Of a stretch of DNA of 29,536 nt, positions 10,871-19,963 are shown piece after piece. The DNA comes from Paraglomus occultum (lineage: Eukaryota; Glomeromycota; Glomeromycetes; Paraglomerales; Paraglomeraceae). The stretch lies in the NCBI GenBank assembly GCA_910592205.1, contig CAJVPJ010000307.1:1-29536 (forward strand). Reading direction: 5' to 3'. Position 1 is the stretch's first letter. Every line of letters starts with the position of its first letter. The notes under the pieces are model-generated. The model was given only the letters and a program-made list of their open reading frames with translations, searched no databases and had not been told where the DNA came from. Position numbers and translations under genes: made by a program.

Positions 10871-11581
10871 ATGTCTGGTTTGACCGGTTCTACTCAACAG
10901 TTCATTAACGAAAATTATATGCCATCCAATCAAGCGCACTTTAACTACATGGATAGTCCTCCATTACATCAAACAAACGTTATGGACTTGGGTCACATTT
11001 ATTTCGATCTACCCTATCACACATCACCGTTCTGCCAAGCGTGTCACACACTTCCATTTCATCAAACGTCACACACGCATTCACACTGGCAGCAACCTCC
11101 TCCAAGTCAAGCTATTTTTTCTTCAAATACCTATCCTCTCGACAGTGACGTTTACAGAGGTGGATATACACCGCCGTTGACTGACTATACAAACAGTCTC
11201 CTAAATCAACCATCGGGTTACGTGGACATGGATCAATCAACGCATACACTCTGTCAAGCGTATTCGCAACCTCCTAGTCGAGTTAATTTTCCTTCTGATA
11301 CCAGGCCCCTCAACAATCACAACGTCTACATCGGTGGAAATACCCAGTTGAATCCCGCGCATTACCGATATTCGACAATGGACGATGATTTGACCAATTA
11401 TAATGCCGCGAGTCATCCTCTCCCACAAACATTAGGTCAAACACCACCTACGCCTGCTCACTCCAACAACGCTGGCATGGCAATAAACGCCAGTAGTCGT
11501 GGATACATAGCAATTATTGTAAATGCAGACATTAACCTGGAAAGGTTATTGTCTATTATACGGTCATGTGAGAGGGAATAA
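10871..11581 (+). CDS. Low-complexity family protein, member 3, internally duplicated (236 aa)
   Basis: Longest family member. It starts MSGLTGSTQQFINENYMPSN and is closest at the N-terminus to the 20462 and 22530 genes (QxxINEN). Residues 50-73 are His-rich with a C-x-x-C-H (C55, C58, H59) followed by H64, H68, H70 and H72, which could bind metal; that is inference. Residues about 76-107 and 133-164 are two copies of one module (QPP-S-...F-S-T-PL-...VY-GG-T). This duplication explains most of the extra length over relatives of 143-178 residues. The C-terminus has GYIAIIVNADINLERLLSII, the family strand plus helix. The stop is followed by an AATAAA signal at about 11632. No signal peptide. 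Function unknown. Confidence 0.78.
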   Translation: MSGLTGSTQQFINENYMPSNQAHFNYMDSPPLHQTNVMDLGHIYFDLPYHTSPFCQACHTLPFHQTSHTHSHWQQPPPSQAIFSSNTYPLDSDVYRGGYTPPLTDYTNSLLNQPSGYVDMDQSTHTLCQAYSQPPSRVNFPSDTRPLNNHNVYIGGNTQLNPAHYRYSTMDDDLTNYNAASHPLPQTLGQTPPTPAHSNNAGMAINASSRGYIAIIVNADINLERLLSIIRSCERE

Positions 11582-11777
11582 TGAATATTAGCTCCCCAAA
11601 TTTACTAATACCATAATCCAATGTAAAATATTAATAAACAATTTTTTTAATTTTTTATATTCATCGCTTGTTCAAAATCAACCATTTTATAACAATGCTT
11701 TTTTAGAACAAGTCTGTAATTAAAATAAATGTTAACGTTACAATTATAAGAAGATTTCATATTCAAGTGTGTTAACT

Positions 11778-11840
11778 GGCATTCTTATCCCTCAATGGTA
11801 GAGTCCCGTAGCCTCAACTCTTGGTTCAAATTGCTCGTTT
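11778..11840 (+). ncRNA. tRNA-like sequence with Pol III A and B boxes (tRNA relic or SINE head)
   Basis: CCCTCAATGGTAGAGT at about 11789-11804 resembles a D arm/A box, and GGTTCAAAT at 11823-11831 resembles the T arm/B box. Only about 17 bases separate them, too few for an intact anticodon and variable region, and no matching acceptor stem is visible. It is therefore a shortened tRNA relic or the head of a short interspersed element. Confidence 0.4.
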
Positions 11841-11990
11841 AACGTAATTGCAATATGTCGACACTCAACGGTACAATTGGAAGGGTATGAAATTACGGAT
11901 AGACGTCGCCAAACCCGATTACAAACAGCGGTATTTTTTAATACTATTTTTGAGACAAAGAAAACCTATTGACGCTGTCACTTTTATTTA

Positions 11991-12064
11991 CAGTCATACC
12001 TCGTTTATATCTCCACTTTGGAACGAAACTTTTTTGGGGATATATTTGAGGTGGGATACAACTG
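11991..12064. mobile_element. Small foldback with pogo-like ends
   Basis: The left end CAGTCATACCTCG...TATATCTCC and the reverse complement of the right end (CAGTTGTATCCCACCTC...TATATCC) match imperfectly, and CAGT...ACTG bounds the element. TA precedes the left end. Such short inverted-repeat pieces are typical of decayed miniature DNA transposons. The surrounding 81-codon frame (11848-12093, TTG start) is not supported as a gene. Confidence 0.35.
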
Positions 12065-12093
12065 AGGTATATATGTGTGTTATATCGCAATAA

Positions 12094-12734
12094 TTATTTC
12101 TAGCATATAATGAATAAATAGTATCCGCTACGTAGACTCGTGCTGTTAATAAATTACACCTTCATTAAACGAAAATTTTTCTTTCGAAACTACTAATCTG
12201 GTTTTTTTTTTACAAAGACAATGTACTGTACGATAATGTATACATATGACTTGGAACTATGATATACTGTAGTAGTATGGTTAGAAAAAAGTTTTTATAA
12301 TTAATGTTGTAGTGCGTACTATACTGAACATTTCTTATACTTTCAGAGTAGAATTAATTTAAAGAAATGTAATCAGTGTCTCTATTACACAAGTAATGTA
12401 TCAATTTTCGCTACTTGTTACGAATTAGAATCTGTGCATACGATGTTGCACAGTAATTGGGAAACCTCAGCATTCTGTTAAGAGACGTTTGTGCATACTC
12501 TTCCAATATTGGCATAGATAATATCATATGTTTACGAATCAGTCAAATAACGAGTGAGTCTTATACAAGGTGTCAAACGAAGATGACAAATAATATTATG
12601 ACATGACATAAGGCAAGTTATTCCCATAAAAATAAACTCGTTAGCCGAACTACTTTATTATATCGAGCGACTCAAGATCGCAAGTATAAAGAATTTGACT
12701 ATCGATAATTTATCTGTTATGTTGCAAACCCTGT
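12094..12734. other. AT-rich intergenic stretch
   Basis: No coding frame, repeat or element recognised. Confidence 0.45.
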
Positions 12735-12995
12735 TTTTTGATTTAAACAGATTATTGCAGGTCCCGTTTATCATAAACCGCCTTACGATACTTTATATTG
12801 CGTTTACACGAATAAGTCTATACGAATAAAGAAAAGTGACTAGACTTACGAAGATATTCGGACAATACGAATAAGTATAAGAGCTACTCCCATATCCATA
12901 ACATGTGAAAAGGTAGATAAATAAATCAGATAACCAAAAATTTATCATTAAGGAAATCCGACACATATAAAATATGAAAAGATTAAATAAACGAA
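12735..12995 (-). repeat. 3' flank of member 4, copy of 5951-6225
   Basis: Shares TAAACCGCCTTACGATA, AATAAAGAAAAGT and the CATATCCATAA stretch with the flank of member 2. Part of it (12900-12995) also resembles the 3' flank of the 16297 gene (16200-16296). Confidence 0.6.
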
Positions 12996-13427
12996 TTACA
13001 TGTATACCCTTTCTTCCGTCTCACATAATCGAATAAGGGACAATAACATTTCCAGATCAATGTTTGCTGGAACAACAATTACTATATATTGACGACTAGT
13101 AAAAGTATGTGATGCCTGATCCGGAGTTTGAGGGATCTCAGGTGTATTGTAATTGGTCAAGTTGGTCAAATAATCGCTCATGGTTGAATAGTTGACTCCA
13201 TTCTCATCGTTTTCGACGTATTCGTAATACTCGGGATTCAACTGCGTATTTCCATCCGTGTCGAAGTGAATGGTATCAGAAGGAGGATCAAATTGACTGG
13301 GAGTTTGATGGAAATAGATGTCGGTGGAGTCCATACTACCCAAGTCCGTGTTTGTGTAGTTGCTGTCCGTATTATATGTATAACTTTCATGGCTCGATTG
13401 GTCATTGAAGCTGGCCATATTGGACAT
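12996..13427 (-). CDS. Low-complexity family protein, member 4 (143 aa)
   Basis: Sister of member 2. It starts MSNMASFNDQSSHESYTY; the frame is open two codons further (to 13433, TTG), but the ATG at 13427 matches the MS-N-M start of the relatives and is chosen. The middle is shorter than in member 2: the NNVYTGG piece is reduced and the segment before the strand is deleted, all without breaking the frame. C-terminus: QYIVIVVPANIDLEMLLSLI, then the tail RVYM, the shared end of members 4 and 5. No signal peptide. Leader stretch CGTTATAATTGCTT precedes... the ATG by a few bases, as in member 2. Function unknown. Confidence 0.75.
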   Translation of the reverse strand: MSNMASFNDQSSHESYTYNTDSNYTNTDLGSMDSTDIYFHQTPSQFDPPSDTIHFDTDGNTQLNPEYYEYVENDENGVNYSTMSDYLTNLTNYNTPEIPQTPDQASHTFTSRQYIVIVVPANIDLEMLLSLIRLCETEERVYM

Positions 13428-13484
13428 AAGCAATTATAACGTGAGAGAGAAACAGCTGTGTTGTCTTAGAGATCCGACAGTCAC

Positions 13485-13496
13485 TATATATATATT
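13485..13496 (-). promoter_or_regulatory. TATA element of member 4
   Basis: An alternating TA tract on the minus strand (ATATATATA, then GTGACTG) about 60 bases from the ATG, at a place equivalent to the TATA of member 2. Confidence 0.5.
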
Positions 13497-13819
13497 AATA
13501 TACATATAACTTGCGGAGTTTGTGTAAGTGTAACTTAAATTTCCGATAGTCAGCACCCCCCAGCAGATCTGCAAAATTTACCCTAACCCTAGTAAATCTT
13601 ATAGCTAATATATGGTGCACCAGCCAAAATTAATAAATCATCGATCGATTTAGGGGGTTAAGAATACCCAACCCACCCCTAAATTGATCGTCCAAATGAA
13701 ACAGGTGCAACGCCTCAGAAATTCACTTTCGGCGTTGGACTTGAAGAATAAGGTAGGATTTACGGGCTGCCTGAAGACACATGTTATTGGTGGTGTAGTG
13801 CGTATTGCATCCATTAAAC

Positions 13820-14345
13820 TATTTCCCATTCAATTAATGTCGAATAATTTATCGTTCTCTAGATCCCGGAAGATGCTCTGTTACCCCATAGTCATACCGG
13901 CTTCACCAACTCGTCGTCGTCGTCGTGAAGTGTCCGCTTGTACTGTAAGACGGCGGTTTACAAAAAATAGAAAGGTGTTGGTCCTGTATTTGATGACATT
14001 CACATAGACACACTTGTAAAAGCATGTTTACCAGCCAGATGATGCTTGACAACGTCGTGGAACGCATCAATTATGCGCAAATTGTGTAGTCGTCGAAGAG
14101 TAGCGGTCCGTAATCTAATAGAAGTTGCAAATGGAAGTCGTAACCACATCCATCATCGACATAACCGGTCTCCATTAAGATATGTTTTTCCCTCCAAGAC
14201 ACAAGCTTCTTCACAAGCTGTTCCAATAGCCTCATCGATGATAAGCGTCACGAACGAGAGTATCAGGTTGCTTGGTCGAATCAGTCGGATGTAAGAATTT
14301 GCTTCTTTCGTATATGAGAAAACTTCAACCAAACCCATCAACTAT
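13820..14345. repeat. Dispersed repeat X, copy 3
   Basis: Shares 'gtcgaataatttatcgttctc' with copy 2 (one run with small changes) and resembles copy 1 in the 14150-14345 part, which on the minus strand reads MMGLVEVFSY against MMSLVKVCSY in copy 1. It contains a (CGT)5 microsatellite at about 13913-13928. Open frames of 62-107 codons on both strands overlap each other, and none is conserved in all copies. Confidence 0.5.
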
Positions 14346-15038
14346 ACCAACCTATTCCATCTGTGCTGGATAAGTAAACGCATAGAGAAGGCAACGTCAC
14401 TCAACACTGAGAAAAGTCCGTTATGATTATTCGGATTTTTGCGAGTGAATGACATCCCGCAACAACAAAGATCTCCAGTTTGCATTCGTTCTTTGGACCG
14501 CCGGCATTAAAGTGCGCTTGCATACAACGCCTATACGCGCAAACACCAAAGAGACCGCAGCTCAGCTACTTTTTATATATTGCCCATCGCCGTTATTAGG
14601 GACATTTCATCAGCACGTTAAGGAATACCAAGGACCAGTCTGGTCAAAAGGGCCAAGGTTCTCGCAAAAGTGGTAATGTAGAGCAACAATCTCACTTGGA
14701 AAAGATAAAACCTTGTCAGATGTCTTGTGACCAATTCACTTCTGCAATCAGAGGAGTAAGTATCCGATTATATAGTGTTGTATAGTGTTTGACATGAATT
14801 CGTTGTCGCCCATGAGTATCGGCAGCATCAGATGTATTCATCAAAGTACTATATAATTTTATCCTGGTTACGTCTCCACCCTTCATTTTGTTAGACCTGC
14901 TTACGGAAGCTCATATTGCTACAATTCTTTTCATCCAAATAGAGATTGTCGTAACGGTCTAGAAGGTCTAACCAACTTCAGAATAGCCAGATTTTTAAAA
15001 GATCTATAAGCAACGGACTTTTTGTATCTAATAATAAA
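14346..15038. other. Intergenic stretch, no supported gene
   Basis: A 75-codon plus-strand frame (14449-14676) has no recognisable domain. The base composition is less AT-rich than the flanks, consistent with old coding or transposon sequence, but I could not identify it. Confidence 0.35.
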
Positions 15039-15236
15039 CTATAGCCCTTGTAAGCTTCTATTGCTTTCCGCTGCAAACAGTGCTCTCAACTTATCCTTAA
15101 ACTCACAATATTCTAGATACGCTCCTTTTAAATGTCTTTCTCCGCTGCTCGGGATCGAATGCCATGCCAGTAATATTCTTCTATTAGTCATGATGACTAG
15201 TTCACCGGGATTTAATCTTAATTCTATGTATAAACG
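15039..15236 (-). pseudogene. Orphan terminal exon of a gamma-butyrobetaine/trimethyllysine dioxygenase-like gene
   Basis: The minus strand reads RLYIELRLNPGELVI, then MTNRRILLAWHS, then SGERHLKGAYLEYCEF and KDKLRALF to a TAG stop (65 residues). This matches the C-terminal end of the Fe(II)/2-oxoglutarate dioxygenases of carnitine synthesis, where the usual order is LNPGE, N-R/W-R-V/L-LHGR, G-RHL-G-Y and an end helix. In that family the His of LHGR is the last iron ligand and the Arg binds 2-oxoglutarate; here the stretch is LLAW, so both are lost. CTCTAG directly before the first codon looks like a splice acceptor. I saw no partner exons in the kilobase upstream (15240-16290), so this is most likely a gene relic. 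Confidence 0.6.
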
Positions 15237-15424
15237 CTAGAGTTTCAGCGTCGCTAACGCGCCATTTCAGAGAGCTTGGTTAGCGTGCTGGGTCAGTGAG
15301 AAAGAACTTGGAGAGGCAAAAAAATGAGTTGAACGCTAGAAAAGCTGGTTAAAATGTATAAACTGACTTTTTACTGAACACAATTACTGAAGACCATTCT
15401 CAACTCCACATTGTCATATACTAA

Positions 15425-15770
15425 TGTAGTGTTACCAATAAATGGTCATGTCCAAATCGAGAAACTGTTCAAAGCAAACAAACAAACAAACAAACAAACA
15501 AATTGATAATGATAATAATAAGTGATGTAATTTCATTTATACTCCGCTCCATTCTCCAAGTAGTAGTAATTTTAATATACTCTGATGTAGTGTTAGTATT
15601 AGATCCGCGCCGATGCCCCTAACTGTAATAACCAATAAAGGTTCATGTCACGATGGAGAGAGTCTGTTTAAGGCAACAAACAAACATAGATTGATAATAA
15701 TAATAATTACACTTTTTAATTTCATGTATTGGACTTGACTTGCATTCCGTTCTCTATGCAGGAGTAGATT
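15425..15770. repeat. Two-copy tandem duplication with CAAA microsatellite
   Basis: Unit 1 (about 15425-15585) and unit 2 (about 15586-15770) share, in order, GTAGTGTTA, CCAATAAA-GGT-CATGTC, ACAAACAAAC, TTGATAAT-ATAATAA and AATTTCAT-TAT. Unit 1 carries (CAAA)7 at 15475-15502. Unit 2 has about 36 extra bases after GTAGTGTTA. Both are non-coding. Confidence 0.65.
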
Positions 15771-16200
15771 CACTAATCGGCTAGTTTTCGTTTACATGTG
15801 TTACATGCTTTGTTGCAATGCCAACTTCCCTTTTTTCTTGAATCTGTAGTCGTATACGCAACAGAGTGTGCGCTCAGAAAGTGCCAAGCATAATTTAACT
15901 TGGGAACCAATTGATATTAATATATCGTTTGTACGACTATATATCATATTAGATTAACTCAATTTATTCGTTCCTCACGGTCAGATTGCACTAACATACA
16001 TTAATTAATAAATGTATTGGGGAAGCTATCCTTTCATATTAATTTAGATCATTATATTTAATCATAATTTACTAGTTTGCTAAAAACTCGTTCTGACTTG
16101 ATGTAGTTGGAATAATAAACGCACTAATTTCAAGAGTTATTCTTGTTATTTTAATTCCCCGAAATAACCAGCCAGCTTATAAAGCTATTCACTTATGACA
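15771..16200. other. AT-rich intergenic stretch
   Basis: Nothing recognisable. From about 16200 it merges with the 3' flank of member 5. Confidence 0.4.
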
Positions 16201-16296
16201 TTCAAAACGCAAGCGATAACACATGAAAGAGCAAATAATAAAAATTTCAAAATTTACTAGTATCAATATGTAAAACAAAGAAGGTTAAAGAACAAG

Positions 16297-16833
16297 TTAC
16301 ATGTATACCCTGTCCACACTTCCACATTGCTGAATGATAGACAATAATCTTTCCAAATTGATATCGGCGTTCATAATAATTATCACTTGTCTGTGACTTG
16401 TAGCTGCGTTGTTGGAAAAGATGGCAGCAGATTGCGCTTGATCTGGTGTTTGAGGGAGAAGATAACGAACGGAGGGTTCAATGTCACTGTTCGAGTAATA
16501 GTCCATAGATGCATCGTTGATTCGATTTTCATTGTTTTCCACGTATTCGTGACGCTCAGCACTCAACGATTCATTTACATCCATGTAAATGCCATTAGAA
16601 TCGAGAGGGCCGATATCAGAAGGACGAAAATCCTGACTGAGAGACTGATAGAAACAAGCGTCATTGAAGTCCATACTATTTGCGTTCGCGTAATTAGAGT
16701 TTAGAATAGGTATTTGGTTTGATGGAAGGACGCCCACATAGTCAGTGTCCGCGCTACGCATCTGATCGAGCGGAATACTGTACGAGTTACTTTCGTAAAT
16801 TGATTGGTTGTTGAAATCGGTCATATTGGACAT
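16297..16833 (-). CDS. Low-complexity family protein, member 5 (178 aa)
   Basis: Starts MSNMTDFNNQSIYES from a true ATG at 16833. The N-terminal half is closest to member 1 (FNNQSI-E, then I-P-x-x-Q-M and LPSNQ against LPLNQ). The middle is more acidic than in relatives (HEYVENNENRIND, DFNDACF). LPQTPDQAQ is followed by FSNNAATSH, then QVIIIMNADINLERLLSIIQ and the tail VDRVYM. There is no signal peptide, intron or membrane segment. The 3' flank (16200-16296, with TTACATGTATACC spanning the stop) resembles that of member 4. The 105-codon plus-strand frame at 16387 is its shadow. Function unknown. Confidence 0.77.
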   Translation of the reverse strand: MSNMTDFNNQSIYESNSYSIPLDQMRSADTDYVGVLPSNQIPILNSNYANANSMDFNDACFYQSLSQDFRPSDIGPLDSNGIYMDVNESLSAERHEYVENNENRINDASMDYYSNSDIEPSVRYLLPQTPDQAQSAAIFSNNAATSHRQVIIIMNADINLERLLSIIQQCGSVDRVYM

Positions 16834-16909
16834 AGTAAATATAACGATAAGAAACAGAGTTGGGTTGAAACTTCAACTGATGAATAACCAGACGCTTAGG
16901 TTTTTTGCT

Positions 16910-16923
16910 CTTAAATAAATACT
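16910..16923 (-). promoter_or_regulatory. Candidate TATA element of member 5
   Basis: ATTTATTTAAGAG on the minus strand about 80 bases before the ATG. The leader also has CGTTATATTTACT immediately before the start, similar to members 2 and 4. Confidence 0.4.
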
Positions 16924-17745
16924 ATTTGGGGGGAGGAACTTTCTTCCATTTTGCGTATCATTCCCATTACAGAAGTCATGTATTAAAATGCAGTGATTGT
17001 TTGTTTATAATACTAATATTGCGTATGATTCGTAGCTTATCGTTACACTGCCCAACGTATGCTAAGTTTACATCGACTTTTTATTGGCAGATCAGTAATC
17101 GTCTGTGATAGCACCCAAATGGTTAAATAAAATCCTCTTTTTACAAACAAACAGAAAGGGGTCAAAATCCGGTGCAACACGAAAGACCGATGTATTTTGC
17201 TCTTAAATATCGACCGACATTCGATCGAGTTCAAATCTCCTTTGCTCCTGTACCACACTGTCTTTAACATGGGATTTCATCACTAGCTACAGCTATGTTT
17301 ATTTGCTAAAAGCTTGTTTCAACATTTAATCCAACCGAGTTAATGAAAAGGTCAATAAAATATTAATATAAACCTTGACATACCAACAACCTTAACAATT
17401 AATAAGTAAATTGAGAATTAAGTTTACACAAAATTTTTCTTTTGTGCTTTATTCATTGAAGAAAATCTTGTCCTCCTGACTTTGTTTATATCCCAAGTAA
17501 TTAAAATGTAGTACATTTTTTGTGAGTGATCGAACAATAGCTCTGTATTCCGCCCCCCATTAAATAAATGTATCAAAATAATCGGTGTAACCTTGTATTA
17601 AACAGGTTGGACGCTAACTATCACACCAAACACATAGTGTGTTACGGTAAATGATAATCAAGTATCTCACTGCATTGCTTTTACGTGCACAGTAAATACC
17701 TTTTCTATTTTCCCATCAGGATATTTTTACAAATCTGTGAACAAC
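16924..17745. other. AT-rich intergenic stretch
   Basis: Short frames only. TTTTGCTCTTAAATA occurs at about 16902-16917 and again at 17197-17209, the first within the promoter of member 5. No gene supported. Confidence 0.4.
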
Positions 17746-17949
17746 TTAATGTAATTTAAATAAATTGTCAAATAGCGCGTGTGGAATGGCAGGGATTTTA
17801 AAACGGTGTCTTTGTAAAATTGGGGCAAGTATTCTCCTTTCTGCTTGTAGATAATCAAAGAAAGCGGTTGCATTGGGCAAAGAGATACAGTAGTTGGTAA
17901 AACCATACAAGGGTTGAAGAAAGTTTCGCAAGTACTTTATAAAACCGCT
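17746..17949 (-). CDS. Unidentified exon-like coding fragment (67 aa)
   Basis: Open minus-strand frame without an ATG. It reads SGFIKYLRNFLQPLYG, then a Phe/Tyr-rich part, DYLQAERRILAPILQRHRF and KIPAIPHALFDNLFKLH to a stop. CTACGCAG directly before the first codon fits a splice acceptor. The residue mix (aromatic, Leu, Arg, few low-complexity runs) looks like real protein, unlike random AT-rich frames. I do not recognise the family and found no partner exon on the upstream side, so it may be a relic. Confidence 0.3.
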   Translation of the reverse strand, partial: SGFIKYLRNFLQPLYGFTNYCISLPNATAFFDYLQAERRILAPILQRHRFKIPAIPHALFDNLFKLH

Positions 17950-18625
17950 CTGCGTAGACAGTATGAAATGTCATCTAACATTCAGCTGCATTTATAATTT
18001 ATTTTGTCCATGGCGTAGTTATGGTCGGTAGGATATTTATAATTGCTACTTTAACATGTACACGAGCGTAAACAAAGAGTTGAATAGCGCATACAGCTAC
18101 AGACATTTCAATCAGTTTGATCATCATTGATAAAAACATAACGAAAACCGTTTGTCGAAAATATGCGTCGTACGTATAAATTGATATCGTTTCGAAGCTA
18201 TCTTCGACAAAGAATGTAAAATTTAAATTGTCTTTTGTAATAAAGAGCGGTATTTATGTCACACATAGACTTTTATACAACAGTCGAGCTGGTTCGGTTT
18301 TTTTTTGTCTGGTTTTGAATTTGTAATTCACCCGGGAGCATCAATCACTGCTTCACTACTAATTACTTGACTAGAAGGTAGGGCAGACGCTTAAAAGAGC
18401 GGATAGGAGTAGATGTTACAAAAGTCGCCAAGTTATTATACCACGTAATTTAATGGAAAACTATATAATTAAGAGTTCACGACACACTGATGTTGATCTT
18501 ATTATTTGCAGGCCTTATTTGTAAGCAAGCACACACTGCTAAGCCTTGAAGAAGGCATGTAGAACTTTTCTTGAAAGTCTATACAAGAATTCTTAATTTA
18601 CTGTATTATTTTTTTTATGCATAAT
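17950..18625. other. AT-rich intergenic stretch
   Basis: No coding frame or repeat recognised. Confidence 0.4.
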
Positions 18626-18631
18626 AGAGTA

Positions 18632-18778
18632 CACGGTGAAATCCGCTTTAACGATCCGCCATTAAAGCAGACTATTCGTTAAACAAATTTCTATCTTTAT
18701 ATATGAATAAAACGGTTTCATAAAAAAGCTCGCTTGTTATAAGGCTATCTTCGTCAAGCGAAACGGACTTTACTGTGT
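18632..18778. mobile_element. Miniature inverted-repeat element with pogo/Tigger-like ends
   Basis: Left end CACGGTGAAATCCGCTTTAA; the reverse complement of the right end is CACAGTAAAGTCCGTTTCGC. About 15 of the first 20 positions agree. A CAGT-AA-TCCG-TT end followed by TTATAACAAGCGAG inside is typical of pogo-like DNA transposon remnants. TA lies before the left end and TG after the right, consistent with a mutated TA target duplication. At about 147 bases it is far too short to encode a transposase. Confidence 0.5.
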
Positions 18779-19081
18779 GCCTCAAAATTAAAGCAGAAAG
18801 TATTTCATACAAGCAAAATTTAAGCAAATGTAAGCAAATAGAAGCTGGTGCAAATTAGAAGAGAATCCCATTGTTCAGATTACTAGAAGATAATTAAATT
18901 TCTGATTAATTTTCTGGCATAACATGGAACAGAGAGTAAATTAAAAAATGAAGATTTAATGAGTGAGTTTTGTATACTAATATGGGTAAAGTCATAGACG
19001 GAAATTTTTGTTAGTTTTTAACTGCCGGATTAGTTTATAATAATTAACGCGTTGTAACTTTTCAACGAATGGCTATTATAA

Positions 19082-19456
19082 TTGCCGAACAAGTTAGAAT
19101 TAAATATTAATGATATGATATCAGAATTACTGGTTCCAGCTATACCGAATAATTCAGATATTATATTCTGGAGTGTACTAATTAATCTTTTTTTAACCGC
19201 GTCACAATTTATTGTAATTAATCCATCTTTCTTAGGTAGAATGGTTATTTTAAAAACCCCGTAAGTACTATGCGTAATCAGCTCCGCTGTACAGGATTAC
19301 CACGTATTATTGTTCCGAGAGCTGCTGCCGCTCAGCAGCACCAAAACGAACTCCCACCATCATTTTGCCGATTACAGACTGTAGGGATAAGACAATCAAC
19401 ATGCAATTTTTTATATGACTTTCACCAAACCAATGTCGGGGGTCATTTCTGAAATT
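19082..19456 (+). other. Coding-like fragments, unresolved
   Basis: Frames at 19082-19264 (internal ATG at 19115) and 19270-19452 (ATG) abut each other in different frames. The first has a hydrophobic run; the second has an Ala/Gln patch (RAAAAQQHQN). Neither has a recognisable domain. They could be pieces of one decayed gene. Confidence 0.2.
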
Positions 19457-19723
19457 TTAGATACTCGACTCATAGCTCCTGAATTCTACGAAACCACTTT
19501 GTTCAGACACAAGCAATTTACGAACACCAACCCTGGCATAAAATCTCTCTTTATAAAGAACACTTTGAACTATACGTTCGTTTATCCAAATATTTAGTCC
19601 AGGCGCAAATTCATGTGTTATCTCTTCAATTGCTGTTGTTCGATTTTTCTTCGTTAGAACGGGCAGACTATCGGTTCCAGATGCTACTGTTATTTTTGTT
19701 TTCACTGTAAGTTGATATAACAT
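19457..19723 (-). CDS. Hypothetical protein (88 aa)
   Basis: Minus-strand frame from ATG 19723. It reads MLYQLTVKTKITVASGTDSL, then a Thr/Lys-rich link, EEITHEFAPGLNIWINERIV and a final part rich in Val, Arg and Glu (ARVGVRKLLVSEQSGFVEF). The mixed, non-repetitive composition is more protein-like than chance frames nearby. No domain is recognised, and no signal peptide or membrane segment is seen. It could be a small gene, or one exon of a larger or decayed one. Confidence 0.35.
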   Translation of the reverse strand: MLYQLTVKTKITVASGTDSLPVLTKKNRTTAIEEITHEFAPGLNIWINERIVQSVLYKERFYARVGVRKLLVSEQSGFVEFRSYESSI

Positions 19724-19963
19724 TATTTGTAGTGGGTTTACCTACCTTACCTATAAAATCATTCCTCTGTCAAAGAATAATTGGATGTGATCAATACATT
19801 TTATTTTATTAACAGCAAGTCTTTTTGGCTTTACTGAAAACGCATTCTATGATATCAGTAAATGGTCTTTATTATAAGTCCTCGATCTTTTAAATACCGT
19901 ATAAAAAATGGACAAGATTTATTCTGTATCACCTATTATAATTTGCATCAATCTGATGCTTCC

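Noticed and set aside
13684-14007. Plus-strand frame of 107 codons within repeat X
   Set aside because: Begins with TTG and is not kept open in the other X copies; it includes a CGT microsatellite read as an Arg run.
15022-15240. Plus-strand 72-codon frame
   Set aside because: It is antisense to the dioxygenase-like exon, which accounts for its openness.
16387-16704. Plus-strand 105-codon frame
   Set aside because: Shadow of member 5 on the opposite strand.
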